A stretch of 64,000 bases of DNA. It comes from Desulfonema magnum. Its GTDB lineage: Bacteria > Desulfobacterota > Desulfobacteria > Desulfobacterales > 4be13. A model generated the notes under the pieces. It did not search any database. It was not told the DNA's origin and saw nothing but the letters and a program-made list of their open reading frames with translations. Every line of letters begins with the position of its first letter. Within the stretch, counting starts at the first letter, position 1. The translations under genes and the position numbers were made by a program. The stretch spans positions 1,612,001-1,676,000 of the forward strand of contig NZ_CP061800.1 in NCBI RefSeq assembly GCF_017377395.1, read 5' to 3'. Below are positions 52,173-62,040 of the stretch, piece by piece.

Positions 52173-52408
52173 CTCGGCAACTTTATTATCCGGAAAATTT
52201 TGAAAACGGACAACATCCCAATGTTGTCCAATGCGATCAGGCAGCTTGTGTTTGAAATAATGTCAGGCGTTCCCCTGTCCTTCTCCACAGATATTTTGTC
52301 AGAATCAGATACCAGTTTTGTCCCCGCATGAATTTTTTCCATAATTTCCGAAACAATTCCGAGTGATTCTCCAAAAACATCCTCACAGGTAAACTGTGTC
52401 ATATCCAA
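52169..52408 (-). pseudogene. Truncated DUF3368/PIN-type gene
   Basis: After a 45-residue leader (MTQFTCEDVFGESLGIV...) it reads DIISNTSCLIALDNIGMLSVFK, the start of DUF3368 PIN domains (VISNTSPLIAL), and then stops after 79 residues. The acidic active-site residues that follow are lost. It is plausibly a relic of the PIN partner that UPF0175 (50010) usually has. Confidence 0.65.
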
Positions 52409-52514
52409 CTAGCCTTCCGCCTGCCGGAGAAAATCCCGCAAATCCTTTTCATCAGTGCCTGAAAGTGTCATTTACTATTTCATGTTGCCCGTGGCATATC
52501 AATCATTTTTTTAC

Positions 52515-52612
52515 ATCGCTACAAGGATTTCATATAAGAACAGGGATTCATAAGAAAAGGATTGAAATCCGGCTTCTTATCATCCTCTTCTTATCTGAAA
52601 TCCCTACAGAGA
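52515..52612. repeat. Dispersed palindrome (CTACAAGGATTTCATATAAG family)
   Basis: CGCTACAAGGATTTCATATAAGAA (start 52518) pairs with TTCTTATCTGAAATCCCTACAG (end 52609). Members of the same family lie at 40286, 54154 and 62309. The rest of the 52409-52654 gap has no gene. Confidence 0.85.
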
Positions 52613-52654
52613 AAAGCAGACAGGGAATTACATACAACCAGAATGCAAAAATTC

Positions 52655-52954
52655 CTACTTGCCACCAACCCGTGCAACTGCCGGGATGTTCTTATTTTCC
52701 TCTGCCGCCCTCTGCCAGAAATTCTTCCGGCGAATTTGCACTGAGAAGGCGGAGGCTACGGCCTTCAACAGATGCAATGCACCAAGGACTTGTAACCGGA
52801 TGTCGCTACGATATCGCCGGCACACCCCGCACTTTATAACACCCAGATCCGCCTCAACATCGTCAGGAGGCTTTATAATCTCCAAGTCCCATACAAAGGG
52901 CAGATTTCTGAGACTTTTTAATATTTCCATTGTCCAGTCAGCTTTGTTTTTCAT
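52655..52954 (-). CDS. Small protein of unknown function, possibly disrupted
   Basis: AAGGAGATTTTCC before the ATG supports translation. The first about 60 residues (WTMEILKSLRNLPFVWDLEIIKPPDDVEADLG) look like a small conserved protein of unknown type. The later part (LHLLKAVASAFSVQIRRKNFWQRAAEE) has the feel of a repeat-derived frame. The 3' half may be an insertion. Confidence 0.45.
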   Translation of the reverse strand: MKNKADWTMEILKSLRNLPFVWDLEIIKPPDDVEADLGVIKCGVCRRYRSDIRLQVLGALHLLKAVASAFSVQIRRKNFWQRAAEENKNIPAVARVGGK

Positions 52955-53042
52955 GGAAAATCTCCTTAATAAATTCTGAAAGATATCTCAATCTGTCAGT
53001 GGTGCGGGCATCATAAATTTCGCTTTCATAATTTTTTTATGT

Positions 53043-53468
53043 TCAATGTCTTTTCAGATTAGGGAATATTCCGCTCCGAATGAGCAAACTCCGTTCCTGA
53101 ATCCGATAAGGATTGTTGAGCTGCAATAATTTTATAGTGACCCTTCCTGTCGGTGTCAGCGGTATCAGACGACCTTCTTTCAATTCAAAATGATCTGACC
53201 AGCGTTCTCTGCGGGGATGATACAAGGCAACGATTTCCCCTGTGACCGGATCCAGTGAAGCCAGATCACTGCCTTTGTGTTTGTTGCAGATGGCGCATGA
53301 AAGTGCAAGATTGTCAGCCTCGGTCAGTCCGCCATGTTTCTGTGCAATGATGTGGTCAATCTCATGCGCCGCCAAAACAGTGGTTTCAGGAATCAGGCAA
53401 TACTCACAGCAGCCTCCTGCCCGCTCATAAACCATGCGTCTTAGACTGGCAGAAATATAAGTTCCCAT
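53043..53468 (-). CDS. HNH endonuclease (second of two paralogous modules)
   Basis: A 141-residue HNH protein: CCEYCLIPETTVLAAHEIDHIIAQKHGGLTEADNLALSCAICNKHKGSDLA with zinc cysteines and D-H-x-N-H core. It shares with 49224 the C-terminal GRxTxxxLxLNN region. Its ATG is adjacent to the stop of the partner (0 bp gap), a coupling like that of the first module. Function probably nuclease; biological role unknown. Confidence 0.87.
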   Translation of the reverse strand: MGTYISASLRRMVYERAGGCCEYCLIPETTVLAAHEIDHIIAQKHGGLTEADNLALSCAICNKHKGSDLASLDPVTGEIVALYHPRRERWSDHFELKEGRLIPLTPTGRVTIKLLQLNNPYRIQERSLLIRSGIFPNLKRH

Positions 53469-53834
53469 TTATTGCCCACACTTTCTGAGTTTCAGCAAGG
53501 CTTTGGCTTTTGCAATGCGTACCAGATGTTCCAGATACTGATAGTGTTCCCATTCCTGTTCCTCCGCCTCTGTGAGTCCCTCGGTGCGGTTTTTTTCAAG
53601 CAACTGGCTGATCCGACGCTGCAAATGTTCGGAGGGACGCAGTTCGATTATTTTCTCCGGTTCTGGCAGGTCAGCCAGCAATTCCAGGATATCGGCGCAG
53701 CCTTTGTATCCGGCCTGTGCGGAGGCATTGAATTCCCGTAATCCCAGTTCGATAATTTGGGGAATCTGAAATTCCAGACGGTTCAGCCTTGCCGCCAGTT
53801 CGTTAGGAATATTGATTTGAACGGATGATGACAT
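53469..53834 (-). CDS. Small partner of second HNH endonuclease (antitoxin-like)
   Basis: A 121-residue protein. AAAGGAG is too close to the ATG at 53840 and fits the second ATG at 53834 better. The N-terminus (SSSVQINIPNELAARLNRLEFQIPQIIELGLREF) looks like a small RHH/DNA-binding fold. The second half (KNRTEGLTEAEEQEWEHYQYLEHLVRIAKAKALLKLRK) shares the pattern of the protein at 49637. Both partners precede an HNH gene, which makes a duplicated two-gene module. Confidence 0.68.
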   Translation of the reverse strand: MSSSVQINIPNELAARLNRLEFQIPQIIELGLREFNASAQAGYKGCADILELLADLPEPEKIIELRPSEHLQRRISQLLEKNRTEGLTEAEEQEWEHYQYLEHLVRIAKAKALLKLRKCGQ

Positions 53835-54360
53835 GCTCATCTCTCCTTTGATTTTTATGATTGATCTGAAAATTGTAAGAGTGATTCTAGTGATATATTA
53901 TCTCATGTTATTCAGGGAAGATCAATCATTTTTTATCATTGCCACCCGCTTATCTACACGGATTGTGGTTAAGAAAGGATTATTTTGCTCTGGTTGAATG
54001 TAATCCTTTCTTAACCATAATCCGTGTAGATGAACCATAATCCATGTAGATAAACCACAATCCGTGCAGATAAACCGCAATCCGTGCCCCCGTTGCCCGA
54101 ACCCTGATTAAAGGATGTAAGGATTGGCAGGATTCGGGCTTTCATCCTCTCCTCGCCACATGGATTTCATATAAGAAAAGGATTGAAATCCGCCTTCTTA
54201 TAATCCTCTTCTTATATATCTACATGGATTGTGGCTAAGAAAGGATTACGGGCGGCCGGGACAAAGTAATCCATTCTTAACCATAATCCGTGTAGATAAA
54301 CCATAATCCGTGCAGATGTGGTGTATATTCCTCGTGGCGAGAGAAAATACTGACTCCGTC
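53835..54360. repeat. Palindrome cluster in a 526-bp gap
   Basis: Two families alternate. The ATCTACACGGATTRTGGTTA family (arms TCTACACGGATT and AATCCGTGTAGA, with AAGAAAGGATTA between) lies at about 53947-54085 and 54222-54316. One CATGGATTTCATATAAG member is at 54154-54220. Extra CCGTGTAGATAAACC half-units follow each. No gene is present. Confidence 0.85.
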
Positions 54361-54789
54361 TTACAGGTCGGAGAGCGAATATTCCTCCTCAAAAACCTCC
54401 TCCTCTGAGAGTCCCTTTATGTATGATCTGATGCCGGTCTCCTTTTCCGCAAGCCGGAGCGCCGATCTGAAAGATTTCTCCCACAGTTCCGGTATGCGGC
54501 GTTTCAGGCTCGGCTCGTCTTCCAGAATCGCATCAATTTCCACACGGGCGTTTTCAATTGTCGCAAGCCAGCTTCGTGAGCGGCGCTGCGGTTCCGTCCT
54601 CCATTTGATGATGTGCATCATCAGGCGAATCATCTGGCTCCTCAGAACTCTTTTTTCAGAACGTCCCAATGCCTCTGTCAGCTCCTTGATACCGGTCTGT
54701 GCGTCTTCCATATTTCCTTCCAATAATGCCTGTCTCACCGCCACGGCGGTCTGATAATGCGATGTGACGGCCAGCTCTTTCCAGTCCAT
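54361..54789 (-). CDS. DUF29 family protein
   Basis: A 142-residue protein of the DUF29 family, common in cyanobacteria and complex deltaproteobacteria and often found near toxin-antitoxin genes. AAGGAG before ATG 54789 sets the start over 54804. The signature LGRSEKRVLRSQMIRLMMHIIKW and SWLATIENARVEI is clear. Function is not known. Its last codons and downstream DNA have a relic copy at 45977. Confidence 0.8.
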   Translation of the reverse strand: MDWKELAVTSHYQTAVAVRQALLEGNMEDAQTGIKELTEALGRSEKRVLRSQMIRLMMHIIKWRTEPQRRSRSWLATIENARVEIDAILEDEPSLKRRIPELWEKSFRSALRLAEKETGIRSYIKGLSEEEVFEEEYSLSDL

Positions 54790-54854
54790 GGCTGACTCCT
54801 TCATTTCTTCGTGGTGACTTCTTCCAGCACTTCTTTGTCAGACAATTATTTCAT

Positions 54855-55187
54855 TTATAAAATCGCCAAAGCTTGCTGTTGTTTTTGTTTGAGAGCTCGC
54901 AGACGGGCGACAACCGGAGGAGGGTTTTCTGCCTGCTGCGCCCTCTTATGCTGACCATAAGCCAGCCATTCCGCCAGATATGCCTCGATCATCTCCTTAT
55001 TGTGAAGATAATAAAGGATCGTCGCATAAACCTGCTCCAGCGTGACTGACGGAAAGCGTCTCACGATGGCTTCCGGAGGCTGTTCCCGGTGAATGAACTC
55101 ATAAAGCACGGACTCGATCCCCACCCGTGTGCCTCTGATACGAATATCATTCGGGGCGATATGATCGAAATATTCTTCGATATTCAT
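54855..55187 (-). CDS. DUF433 protein (antitoxin-like)
   Basis: A 110-residue protein; AAGGGAAC precedes ATG 55187. IRIRGTRVGIESVLYEFIHREQPPEAIVRRFPSVTLEQVYATILYYLHNKEMIEAYL is a clear DUF433, an HTH-like group usually followed by a DUF5615 PIN-like toxin. Here no such toxin is seen; instead a DUF29 gene follows 65 bp downstream. Confidence 0.82.
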   Translation of the reverse strand: MNIEEYFDHIAPNDIRIRGTRVGIESVLYEFIHREQPPEAIVRRFPSVTLEQVYATILYYLHNKEMIEAYLAEWLAYGQHKRAQQAENPPPVVARLRALKQKQQQALAIL

Positions 55188-55970
55188 TTTTTTGTTCCCT
55201 TGATTCTTACAACTAATTGACTGAATATTCTGATATTTATCAATCAGATAAATATTGCCTTGTTTCCAATAACAAGATATTATTTCATCTCTGACATGTC
55301 AATTACTTTTTGCGATTGCCTGATCTGAATCCTCCGCCTACACGGGTTGGTGATAAAATAAGGATTATGCGCCTCATCTACACGGATTATGTGTAAGCAA
55401 GGATTACGGGAAATTAGCCCAAATAATCCCTGCTTAACCATAATCCGTGTAGATAAACCATAATCCGTGTAGATAAACCGAAATCCGTGTAGATAAACCA
55501 CAACCCATGCAGATGGACGCATAATCCGTGCAGACAAATTCGGGCATTCATCATGCAAATCCTTTCATTCTTTAATCAGGGCTCGGACAATGCGGGCATT
55601 TTTCACGCCTGCTCCGCCTCCGTGTTCCCAAGTCCCGTGGGGACGGCATATTTGTAGCAATGGCATCCCCCGTGTTTCCGGGTCCCGTGGGGACGGCATA
55701 TCCAGCGTTGTAAATATGCCGTCCCCACGCCACGGGACTCGGAAAGGGGCGGGTTCTCTTACGCTACAAATATGCCGCCCTTACGGGACTTTTCAGATTC
55801 TTATATGAAATCCTTGTAGCGAGACAAACGCCCCGCCCTTCTCTCATCTACACGGATTATGTGTAAGCAAGGATTACGGGAAATCAGACCGGACAAATCC
55901 TTTCTTAGCCACAATCCGTGTAGATAAACCATAAACCCGTGTAGATGGACGCATAATGCATGCGGATGGA
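55188..55970. repeat. 783-bp gap packed with palindromic repeats
   Basis: The TCTACACGGATT palindrome family occupies about 55330-55550 (with five CCGTGTAGATAAACC half-units in a row) and 55845-55945. A GGGGACGGCATATTTGTAG / CTACAAATATGCCG element spans about 55625-55800. No gene is supported. Confidence 0.85.
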
Positions 55971-58900
55971 TCACTTATTCTCCAATGCCTCTATCCTTGC
56001 TTTCAAAGCCTCATTCTCCGTTTTGAGTTCCTTGATGGCCTCAACAAGCACCGGTATCAGTTTCCCATACGACACAGATTTGTAGCCTTCATCATCGGTG
56101 TTGACGACTTCGGGAACAACGGGTTCAACTTCCTGGGCGATAAGCCCGATCTGTCTGTCCTCGGTAAAGCCCTTGTCAGGATATTCTTCGGTTCTCCAGT
56201 CATAGCTGACACCTTGCAACTGGGATACTTTTTCCAGAGAATTCTGAAGCGGAGTGATGTCTTTTTTCCAGCGGGCATCGGAACCCGACCAAGTGCCTGA
56301 TGAACAATATGTAGTGCCATTTACATGCAATTTATAATTTGGCGATTCTGTACCGATACCCACATTGCCATCACCTCTGATAAGGAATCTTGAGCCACTT
56401 GTACTTTGATCATATGCAAGAAAGTAGTAACTATTTTTCGCATTAGTGAGATTGCCAAATGTGCCTATTTTAATTGTCATGGCTTTTATCGGAGAAGAAC
56501 TACCTGGATCGTAAGTGTAAAAGCGTCCTTCTGGACTGCTCGTACCGATGCCGATCCTGTGTTTCACTATTAAATTACCTTCTCCTATGTTATCCACACC
56601 GTTGGGATCAGCATCATAATCGTTGTAAGCACCAACAACAACAGCCCCCTTATAAAACATCGTATTGCCATCGCGTGAAATTATTCGTGGAGGGTCAAGA
56701 CCTTCTTCTCTGTCATAATCATCAAAGAATATATTTCGGAAAAACACTGCTGCCCCGGTGATGTCAACCTTACCATTGTAGTCATGAATTGATCCTTTTA
56801 TCAAAGCTGAACCGCTCCATCTTGGCACATAATAATCATTAGTTCCCATATTGACGCTAGGATCTGTCTCAGTGTAGCCTTTTAAATATCCGGCATCGGC
56901 ATGATTGCCCCATCCGTGAGCGGCATCCCAGTTGGGTATTCTGCTGTCCGTCCCTGACAAATATCCGGCATCAGCATGGTTGCCCCATCCGTAAGCGATA
57001 TCCCATTTGGATATTCTGGAATCCGAGGCAGACAAGTATCCTCCCTCGGCATGATCGCCCCATCCGTGAGCAGTGTCCCAATTGGATATTCTGGTATCCG
57101 TCCCTGACAAATATCCGACATCGGCATGGCTGCCCCATCCGTAAGCGATATCCCATTTGGATATTCTGGGATCCAATGCAGACAAGTATCCTCCCTCGGC
57201 ATGATCGCCCCAACTGTAAGCGGTGTCCCAATTGGATATTCTGGTATCCGTCCCTGACAAATATCCGACATCGGCATGGCTGCCCCATCCGTAAGCGGTA
57301 TTCCAGTTGCTAATCTCATCTGCTGTAATATTTTTTGCAGGGCTGGCGGAGAATATCGGGTCTTCTTCTGTGGTAAGCATTCCCAATATTAAGCCATTCC
57401 AGTAAAGTTCGCCGTTCAAATTATACAGGCGGTCGGTTGTCAGACTCGGTTCGGTAGTCTGTCCCAGCAAAACAGGCCCGTTTATATCGAGCATTTCTGT
57501 CGGAGTGGCTGTGCCAATCCCCATATTGCCGTCTGTATAATAGACATCACTGCCATCTGAGACAAAAGGGGAAGCTCCGGTGTCGCCTTTTTCGCCTTTC
57601 AGATTTACCAAATCGCCCCATGTTCCGTCCGGATTCTCAAATTTCAGAGATGTGTCCGCCCATTCATGAGCAGACGGGGAACCTGTTTCACCTTTCGGCC
57701 CCTGCGGTCCGGTGGCTCCGGCAATGCCCGGATCACCCTTATCGCCTTTTGGCCCCTGAACTCCTTGCAGTCCTATATCACCTTTCGGCCCCTGCGGTCC
57801 GGCGACTCCCGGATCGCCTTTATCGCCTTTTTCTCCCTGAGGTCCCGTAGCTCCCGAATCACCTTTGTCACCCGGATCGCCTTTGGGCCCCTGGATACCG
57901 GTTTCTCCTGTATCCCCTTTCAGATTTACCAAATCGCCCCAAGTTCCGTCCGGATTCTGAAATTTCAGAGATGTTGTATCTGCCCATTCGTGAGCAGGCA
58001 GAGAGCCTGTGTCTCCTTTGGGACCCTGCGGCCCTGTGTCTCCCGTATCGCCTTTCGGTCCCGCAGGTCCCTGTAGTCCCTGTGGCCCGATGGCTCCGGC
58101 AATCCCCGGATCACCTTTCTCGCCTTGAGGTCCCTGAGGCCCAGTAGCTCCCGGCTCACCTTTGTCACCCGGATCGCCTTTCTGTCCTTGGATACCGGCG
58201 ACTCCTGTATCCCCTTTCAGGCTTACGAGATCGCCCCAAGTTCCGTCCGGATTCTGAAATTTCAGAGATGTTTCTGCCCATTCGTGAGCAGGCGGGGAAC
58301 CTGTTTCACCTTTCGGTCCCTGTGGGCCGGTGGCTCCGGCAATACCCGGCTCTCCCTTATCGCCTTTTTCCCCCTGGATTCCCTGCGGGCCGGTGGCTCC
58401 GGCAATGCCCGGATCACCTTTGTCGCCTTTTGGCCCCTGAACTCCTTGCAGTCCTGTATCACCTTTCGGCCCCTGCGGTCCGGCAACTCCCGGATCGCCC
58501 TTTTCGCCTTTTTCCCCCTGAGGTCCCGTAGCTCCCGAATCACCTTTGTCACCCTTGTCGCCTTTCGGCCCTTGAATACCGGCTTCTCCTTTATCCCCTT
58601 TCAGGTTTACCAAATCGCCCCAGGTTCCGTCCGGGTTCTGAAATTTCAGAGATGTTTCTGCCCATTCATGAGGAGCCCCTGGGTCTCCAGGATCGCCTTT
58701 ATCGCCTTTTGGCCCCTGGGGTCCCTGCGGCCCGGTGGCTCCACGATTACCTTTCGGTCCCTGAGGCCCGGTGGCTCCCCGATCACCCTTGTCGCCTTTT
58801 GACCCTTGAATCCCCTGTGGCCCTGTGTCACCTTTTGGCCCCTGGATACCGGCAACCCCCTGATCGCCTTTATCGCCTTTTTCCCCCTGAAGTCCCGTAT

Positions 58901-59363
58901 CTCCCAGTTCACCTTTGTCACCCGGCTCACCTTTCGGCCCTTGGATACCGGCATCTCCTGTATCCCCTTTCAGGTTTACGAGTTCGCCCCAGGTTCCGTC
59001 CGGATTCTGAAATTTAAGAGATGTATCCTCCCATTCATGGGCAGGAGGCAGAGTCTCATTGAAAATACTCCAAGTCTCTCCCTTTGGCGGTTTGTTTTTT
59101 CCCGACGAGATATGATCGGCTATGCAGATATAGCTTACTCCTTTGTATTGAACCACGTCATACTCGCTGTAATTCTCCTTCGTCTGCCATTCCCCTCTCT
59201 GGATAATCACATACGAATCAGGTGACAAGGAACTGTCACCGGTTGCTATTCGCAAGGCATTGACAGCTTCGGTGACATCAATCTTTCCGTCGTAGTTGAC
59301 ATCGCCGAGGAGACCGGCATTCAAACTTCCGCCAATCAGCAAACAAGTCAAAAGAAATACCAA
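55971..59363 (-). CDS. Collagen-like surface protein with C-terminal S74 chaperone domain (start cut off by IS)
   Basis: A 1,130-residue protein from an internal TTG. Order: dockerin-like calcium loop ([14 protein letters not shown]), a carbohydrate-binding-like segment ([16 protein letters not shown]), five collagen-like G-x-y blocks separated by [20 protein letters not shown] units, about six copies of a 30-residue [19 protein letters not shown] repeat, then a Peptidase_S74 domain ([30 protein letters not shown]) and a coiled coil. S74 domains normally help trimers fold and then cut themselves off. The true start, ATG AAA CTG TAT with AGGAGG, lies at 61051, beyond the ISKra4-like element. 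Confidence 0.9.
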   Translation of the reverse strand: MVFLLTCLLIGGSLNAGLLGDVNYDGKIDVTEAVNALRIATGDSSLSPDSYVIIQRGEWQTKENYSEYDVVQYKGVSYICIADHISSGKNKPPKGETWSIFNETLPPAHEWEDTSLKFQNPDGTWGELVNLKGDTGDAGIQGPKGEPGDKGELGDTGLQGEKGDKGDQGVAGIQGPKGDTGPQGIQGSKGDKGDRGATGPQGPKGNRGATGPQGPQGPKGDKGDPGDPGAPHEWAETSLKFQNPDGTWGDLVNLKGDKGEAGIQGPKGDKGDKGDSGATGPQGEKGEKGDPGVAGPQGPKGDTGLQGVQGPKGDKGDPGIAGATGPQGIQGEKGDKGEPGIAGATGPQGPKGETGSPPAHEWAETSLKFQNPDGTWGDLVSLKGDTGVAGIQGQKGDPGDKGEPGATGPQGPQGEKGDPGIAGAIGPQGLQGPAGPKGDTGDTGPQGPKGDTGSLPAHEWADTTSLKFQNPDGTWGDLVNLKGDTGETGIQGPKGDPGDKGDSGATGPQGEKGDKGDPGVAGPQGPKGDIGLQGVQGPKGDKGDPGIAGATGPQGPKGETGSPSAHEWADTSLKFENPDGTWGDLVNLKGEKGDTGASPFVSDGSDVYYTDGNMGIGTATPTEMLDINGPVLLGQTTEPSLTTDRLYNLNGELYWNGLILGMLTTEEDPIFSASPAKNITADEISNWNTAYGWGSHADVGYLSGTDTRISNWDTAYSWGDHAEGGYLSALDPRISKWDIAYGWGSHADVGYLSGTDTRISNWDTAHGWGDHAEGGYLSASDSRISKWDIAYGWGNHADAGYLSGTDSRIPNWDAAHGWGNHADAGYLKGYTETDPSVNMGTNDYYVPRWSGSALIKGSIHDYNGKVDITGAAVFFRNIFFDDYDREEGLDPPRIISRDGNTMFYKGAVVVGAYNDYDADPNGVDNIGEGNLIVKHRIGIGTSSPEGRFYTYDPGSSSPIKAMTIKIGTFGNLTNAKNSYYFLAYDQSTSGSRFLIRGDGNVGIGTESPNYKLHVNGTTYCSSGTWSGSDARWKKDITPLQNSLEKVSQLQGVSYDWRTEEYPDKGFTEDRQIGLIAQEVEPVVPEVVNTDDEGYKSVSYGKLIPVLVEAIKELKTENEALKARIEALENK

Positions 59364-59380
59364 AAATACAGAATACAGTT

Positions 59381-61038
59381 GGGTGTGGCTACTTTAGGAC
59401 GACGGAATATCAGGTGACAATATGCATTAAAAATTCAGGTTCTGCATATTTTTCATAATGATTTCTGCTAAATTCCTGTCTCTCATAAAATTTCCAATAA
59501 TCCTCAAATTCTCCGCTGACTTTCAGAGAACGCAGTTTCAAAACGGCCTCGGCACCTTTCAGACCCCATCTGGCACCTGTGATGCCCATTCTGTCCTTCA
59601 CAAGATATCGGCATGCGCCTTCTATGACTCCCGTGGCTATGGGATAGCCTTTCCTCAGGTATTCGTCATATCTCATATGGGATGCCAGAGTTGTAATATA
59701 ACGGGCGCATTTGTCAACAGCCTTCCTCTCACTCTGATTCAGACCTCTGTTTGTTGCCGACCGTCTCATTCCGCCAGCGGTCAGACCCGGCTTTCCCCGA
59801 AGCACTCCTGCCAGTCGTTCTCTGACCCATTCCTCACGTTTTTCATACTCAGTGAAAAACGTGCCGCCTGCCTCCCACAAGTATTCCAACATATGGATAA
59901 AATCACAGATTATCGTTATTCCGACCCCATGCTTTTCCGCCTCACGGGACAGATATATGATCTGTTTCCTGTCCCCGTCAACCAATGCGACCCATTCCTT
60001 CTCTCTGTAAGGGTCTTTGCTCACCGCCTCGTCAAACATCTCGCTGACCACTGTTCCGAAGGAATGTTCCGCACTTGCCCATACCCTTTTTTCAAAAGGC
60101 TTCGGACGTTTTTTCCCTGTCCCGGCTGTTTTCCCGGACAATTCTCCGATAATATCTCCCGGGGACCTCACGAACCGATCTGTCAGGTAAACCGAGGCCA
60201 CAGCGGCCATTCTTTTGGAATTCTTTTTCTCTCCCGGAGACAATCTTCGTTTCATATCATGCCGATTCGCTTTCGCCCTTTTCTCTGTCTCCTTCCTCAG
60301 CGACTCCTTTCTCATAGCTATGCCTTTGCCGTCCATGGTCAGAATCAGCAAAGGACAGTCATGCATATTTCGCATATCATATTCTTTCTGTTCATAAAAG
60401 TTGTGAAAATCACCTGACACGGACAACACAATTTTCTCAGCCTGACGTTTCGGTATCGTGATACCTGTCATCCTTCTGATACTTTTCATGCCCTCCTCAA
60501 AAGAGCCTCTGACCGCCTCTTCCGTAATAAGCTTCTGCAAGCAGAAAGAATAGGAGATTTTCGGCAGGTTCAGAAAACCGTCCTTCGGAAACAGACTGTC
60601 CGCACCACGGACAGAATATCCCATCCGTCTTATTCTGACTGCCCCGAACAATGTTTTTATCTCACGTTCTCTGATTCTTTTGTGGCTTCTCACAACTCCG
60701 TCCGAACCGACGACGGATTTTCCGATGTCACAGATTCCCCGGTCATCCACATGACCTTGCAGCAAAAGTCGCAACAGTTCCCGACCTTCACCGTTTATTG
60801 TCGATTCAACCTCACTCAGCATCATTTTACCTGCCTCACTGCTGCCAAGCAGTTCAGTCAACTGAAGAAATTTTTCTTCCGCACTTACAAATGCTTCTCT
60901 GACATATGACCTGAACATAGCGATTCCATGAGATACATAAAAAGTTATCTCAACGGAACATAGCAATGATATGCCTGCAAGTCAAGACAATATATTAGTA
61001 TTATTCATATACTTCGTCGTCCCAAAGTAGCCACACCC
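59381..61038 (-). mobile_element. ISKra4-like insertion sequence, complete, 9-bp target duplication
   Basis: 1,658 bp with long near-perfect inverted ends: GGGTGTGGCTACTTTAGGAC at 59381 and, at the other end, the complement with TTTGGGAC. The direct repeat AATACAGTT occurs at 59372-59380 and 61039-61047. It sits after codon 4 of the collagen-like gene, so it splits its signal peptide and promoter from the body. Confidence 0.92.
59410..60918 (-). CDS. ISKra4-like transposase
   Basis: About 502 residues; the ATG at 60918 (MFRSYVREAF) is preferred to a TTG 48 bp upstream. The segment AVRIRRMGYSVRGADSLFPKDGFLNLP and the later EGACRYLVKDRMGITGARWGLKGAEAVLKLRSL are characteristic of ISKra4 elements; acidic residues in LTMDGKG, LVDGDRKQI and the late E form the likely triad. 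The gene is intact. Confidence 0.88.
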   Translation of the reverse strand: MFRSYVREAFVSAEEKFLQLTELLGSSEAGKMMLSEVESTINGEGRELLRLLLQGHVDDRGICDIGKSVVGSDGVVRSHKRIREREIKTLFGAVRIRRMGYSVRGADSLFPKDGFLNLPKISYSFCLQKLITEEAVRGSFEEGMKSIRRMTGITIPKRQAEKIVLSVSGDFHNFYEQKEYDMRNMHDCPLLILTMDGKGIAMRKESLRKETEKRAKANRHDMKRRLSPGEKKNSKRMAAVASVYLTDRFVRSPGDIIGELSGKTAGTGKKRPKPFEKRVWASAEHSFGTVVSEMFDEAVSKDPYREKEWVALVDGDRKQIIYLSREAEKHGVGITIICDFIHMLEYLWEAGGTFFTEYEKREEWVRERLAGVLRGKPGLTAGGMRRSATNRGLNQSERKAVDKCARYITTLASHMRYDEYLRKGYPIATGVIEGACRYLVKDRMGITGARWGLKGAEAVLKLRSLKVSGEFEDYWKFYERQEFSRNHYEKYAEPEFLMHIVT

Positions 61039-61065
61039 AATACAGTTTCATAAATTCCTCCTTTT
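61039..61065 (-). promoter_or_regulatory. Orphaned ribosome site and start codon of the collagen-like gene
   Basis: AAAAGGAGGAATTT then ATG AAA CTG TAT reads on the minus strand at 61065 down to 61041 and continues in frame, after deletion of the IS and one AATACAGTT, into [16 protein letters not shown] at 59371. This gives the true signal peptide [19 protein letters not shown]. Confidence 0.88.
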
Positions 61066-61248
61066 AAAATTAATTGTTTCCTCCTTCATCTACACGGATT
61101 GGTGATAAGCAAGGATTACAGGCAACAGAGTGCAATAATCCTTGTTTATCGTTAATCCATATAGATACCAAAAAATTGCCAGGATTTGGGAATCAATCAT
61201 ACAAATCCTTTCATCCTTTAATCAGAGTTCAGACAATGCAGGCATTTT
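61066..61248. repeat. TCTACACGGATT-type palindrome upstream of collagen gene
   Basis: CATCTACACGGATTGGTGA and CGTTAATCCATATAGAT form arms around GCAAGGATTA...TAATCCTTG at about 61088-61165. No promoter could be placed with confidence. Confidence 0.75.
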
Positions 61249-62040
61249 TCACGCCCGCCCCGCACGGCCTGCAATGACATTACTTTTCTTTAATTTTCGT
61301 CTGATTCCCATTATGCCAATAAGACCGGATCCGAGAAAAAATATGCTGGCAGGTACGGGAACAGGAGTCGAGGATGAGGTGAGTCTCACATTGTCAATAT
61401 ATTGCATCTCAGTTTCCTCAATTCCGAGGAGAAGCTGGTCAATGCCGGTCAATGCGTAAAGGTCTGTGTCCGGCGTAAAGGACGATGTGCTGAGAACGGT
61501 GTCATCAGAAAGCCGAATCTCAAATTTTATCTGATCATCATCCGTGTCATGCCACATATGAAGCCGCCACCATTCATCTGTGGGATCGTCAGTTGTGAGA
61601 GGAACTGTGACTGCGGTCTTGTTGCCCTGTAACTTTTGCTTGAACGCCATTACCGGATCCGAAGATGCGGAAGGGTTGCCATGAACATAAGTTCCCATCG
61701 AATATTCCCCGCCTTCACCGACCAGACCAAAGAAAGGATGGTAACTGTCACTTGTGGCAAGAAAGTCCATTGACAGATCAAATCCCACCCATGACATGGG
61801 AGAATCAAAATCCGCAGCAAGCATATAATGTGCGGTCTCAGTCCCATAGACCGAGAGGACATTGTTGCCCGGATTCAGGGGATCGGCTGTTATCTGAGAT
61901 GCGCCGTAGCGGGAATCGCTCATGTCATAAATCGGTGCTTTTCCAGTTTCAAAATCCACAAAAACCGACGAGGCATTTGCGACACCTGCAACACTCACAA
62001 CGAATAATGCTGAAAATAAGGACACCAGATAGTTCTTCAT
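61249..62040 (-). CDS. PEP-CTERM-like secreted protein
   Basis: A 263-residue exported protein: signal peptide MKNYLVSLFSALFVVSVAGVANA, a beta-rich middle (FVDFETG, MSWVGFDLSMDF, WWRLHMWHDTDDDQIKFEIRL), and a C-terminal VPVPASIFFLGSGLIGIMGIRRKLKK, a PEP-CTERM-type sorting tail of the VPLPA kind. An extension of 12 residues after the tail is unusual. AAAGGAG precedes the ATG. An exosortase would be needed; none is in the window. Confidence 0.88.
   Translation of the reverse strand: MKNYLVSLFSALFVVSVAGVANASSVFVDFETGKAPIYDMSDSRYGASQITADPLNPGNNVLSVYGTETAHYMLAADFDSPMSWVGFDLSMDFLATSDSYHPFFGLVGEGGEYSMGTYVHGNPSASSDPVMAFKQKLQGNKTAVTVPLTTDDPTDEWWRLHMWHDTDDDQIKFEIRLSDDTVLSTSSFTPDTDLYALTGIDQLLLGIEETEMQYIDNVRLTSSSTPVPVPASIFFLGSGLIGIMGIRRKLKKSNVIAGRAGRA

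Noticed and set aside
52396..52839. 147-codon plus-strand frame
   Set aside because: It crosses a dispersed palindrome and lies opposite a gene with a good ribosome site.
57620..59225. Plus-strand frames rich in FRPLRSG and RIAFIAF
   Set aside because: They are antisense shadows of the collagen G-x-y repeats with no start signal.
55971..59363. Prophage tail fibre
   Set aside because: The S74 domain and collagen repeats occur in tail fibres, but there is a signal peptide and a dockerin-like loop, and no phage structural gene is near.
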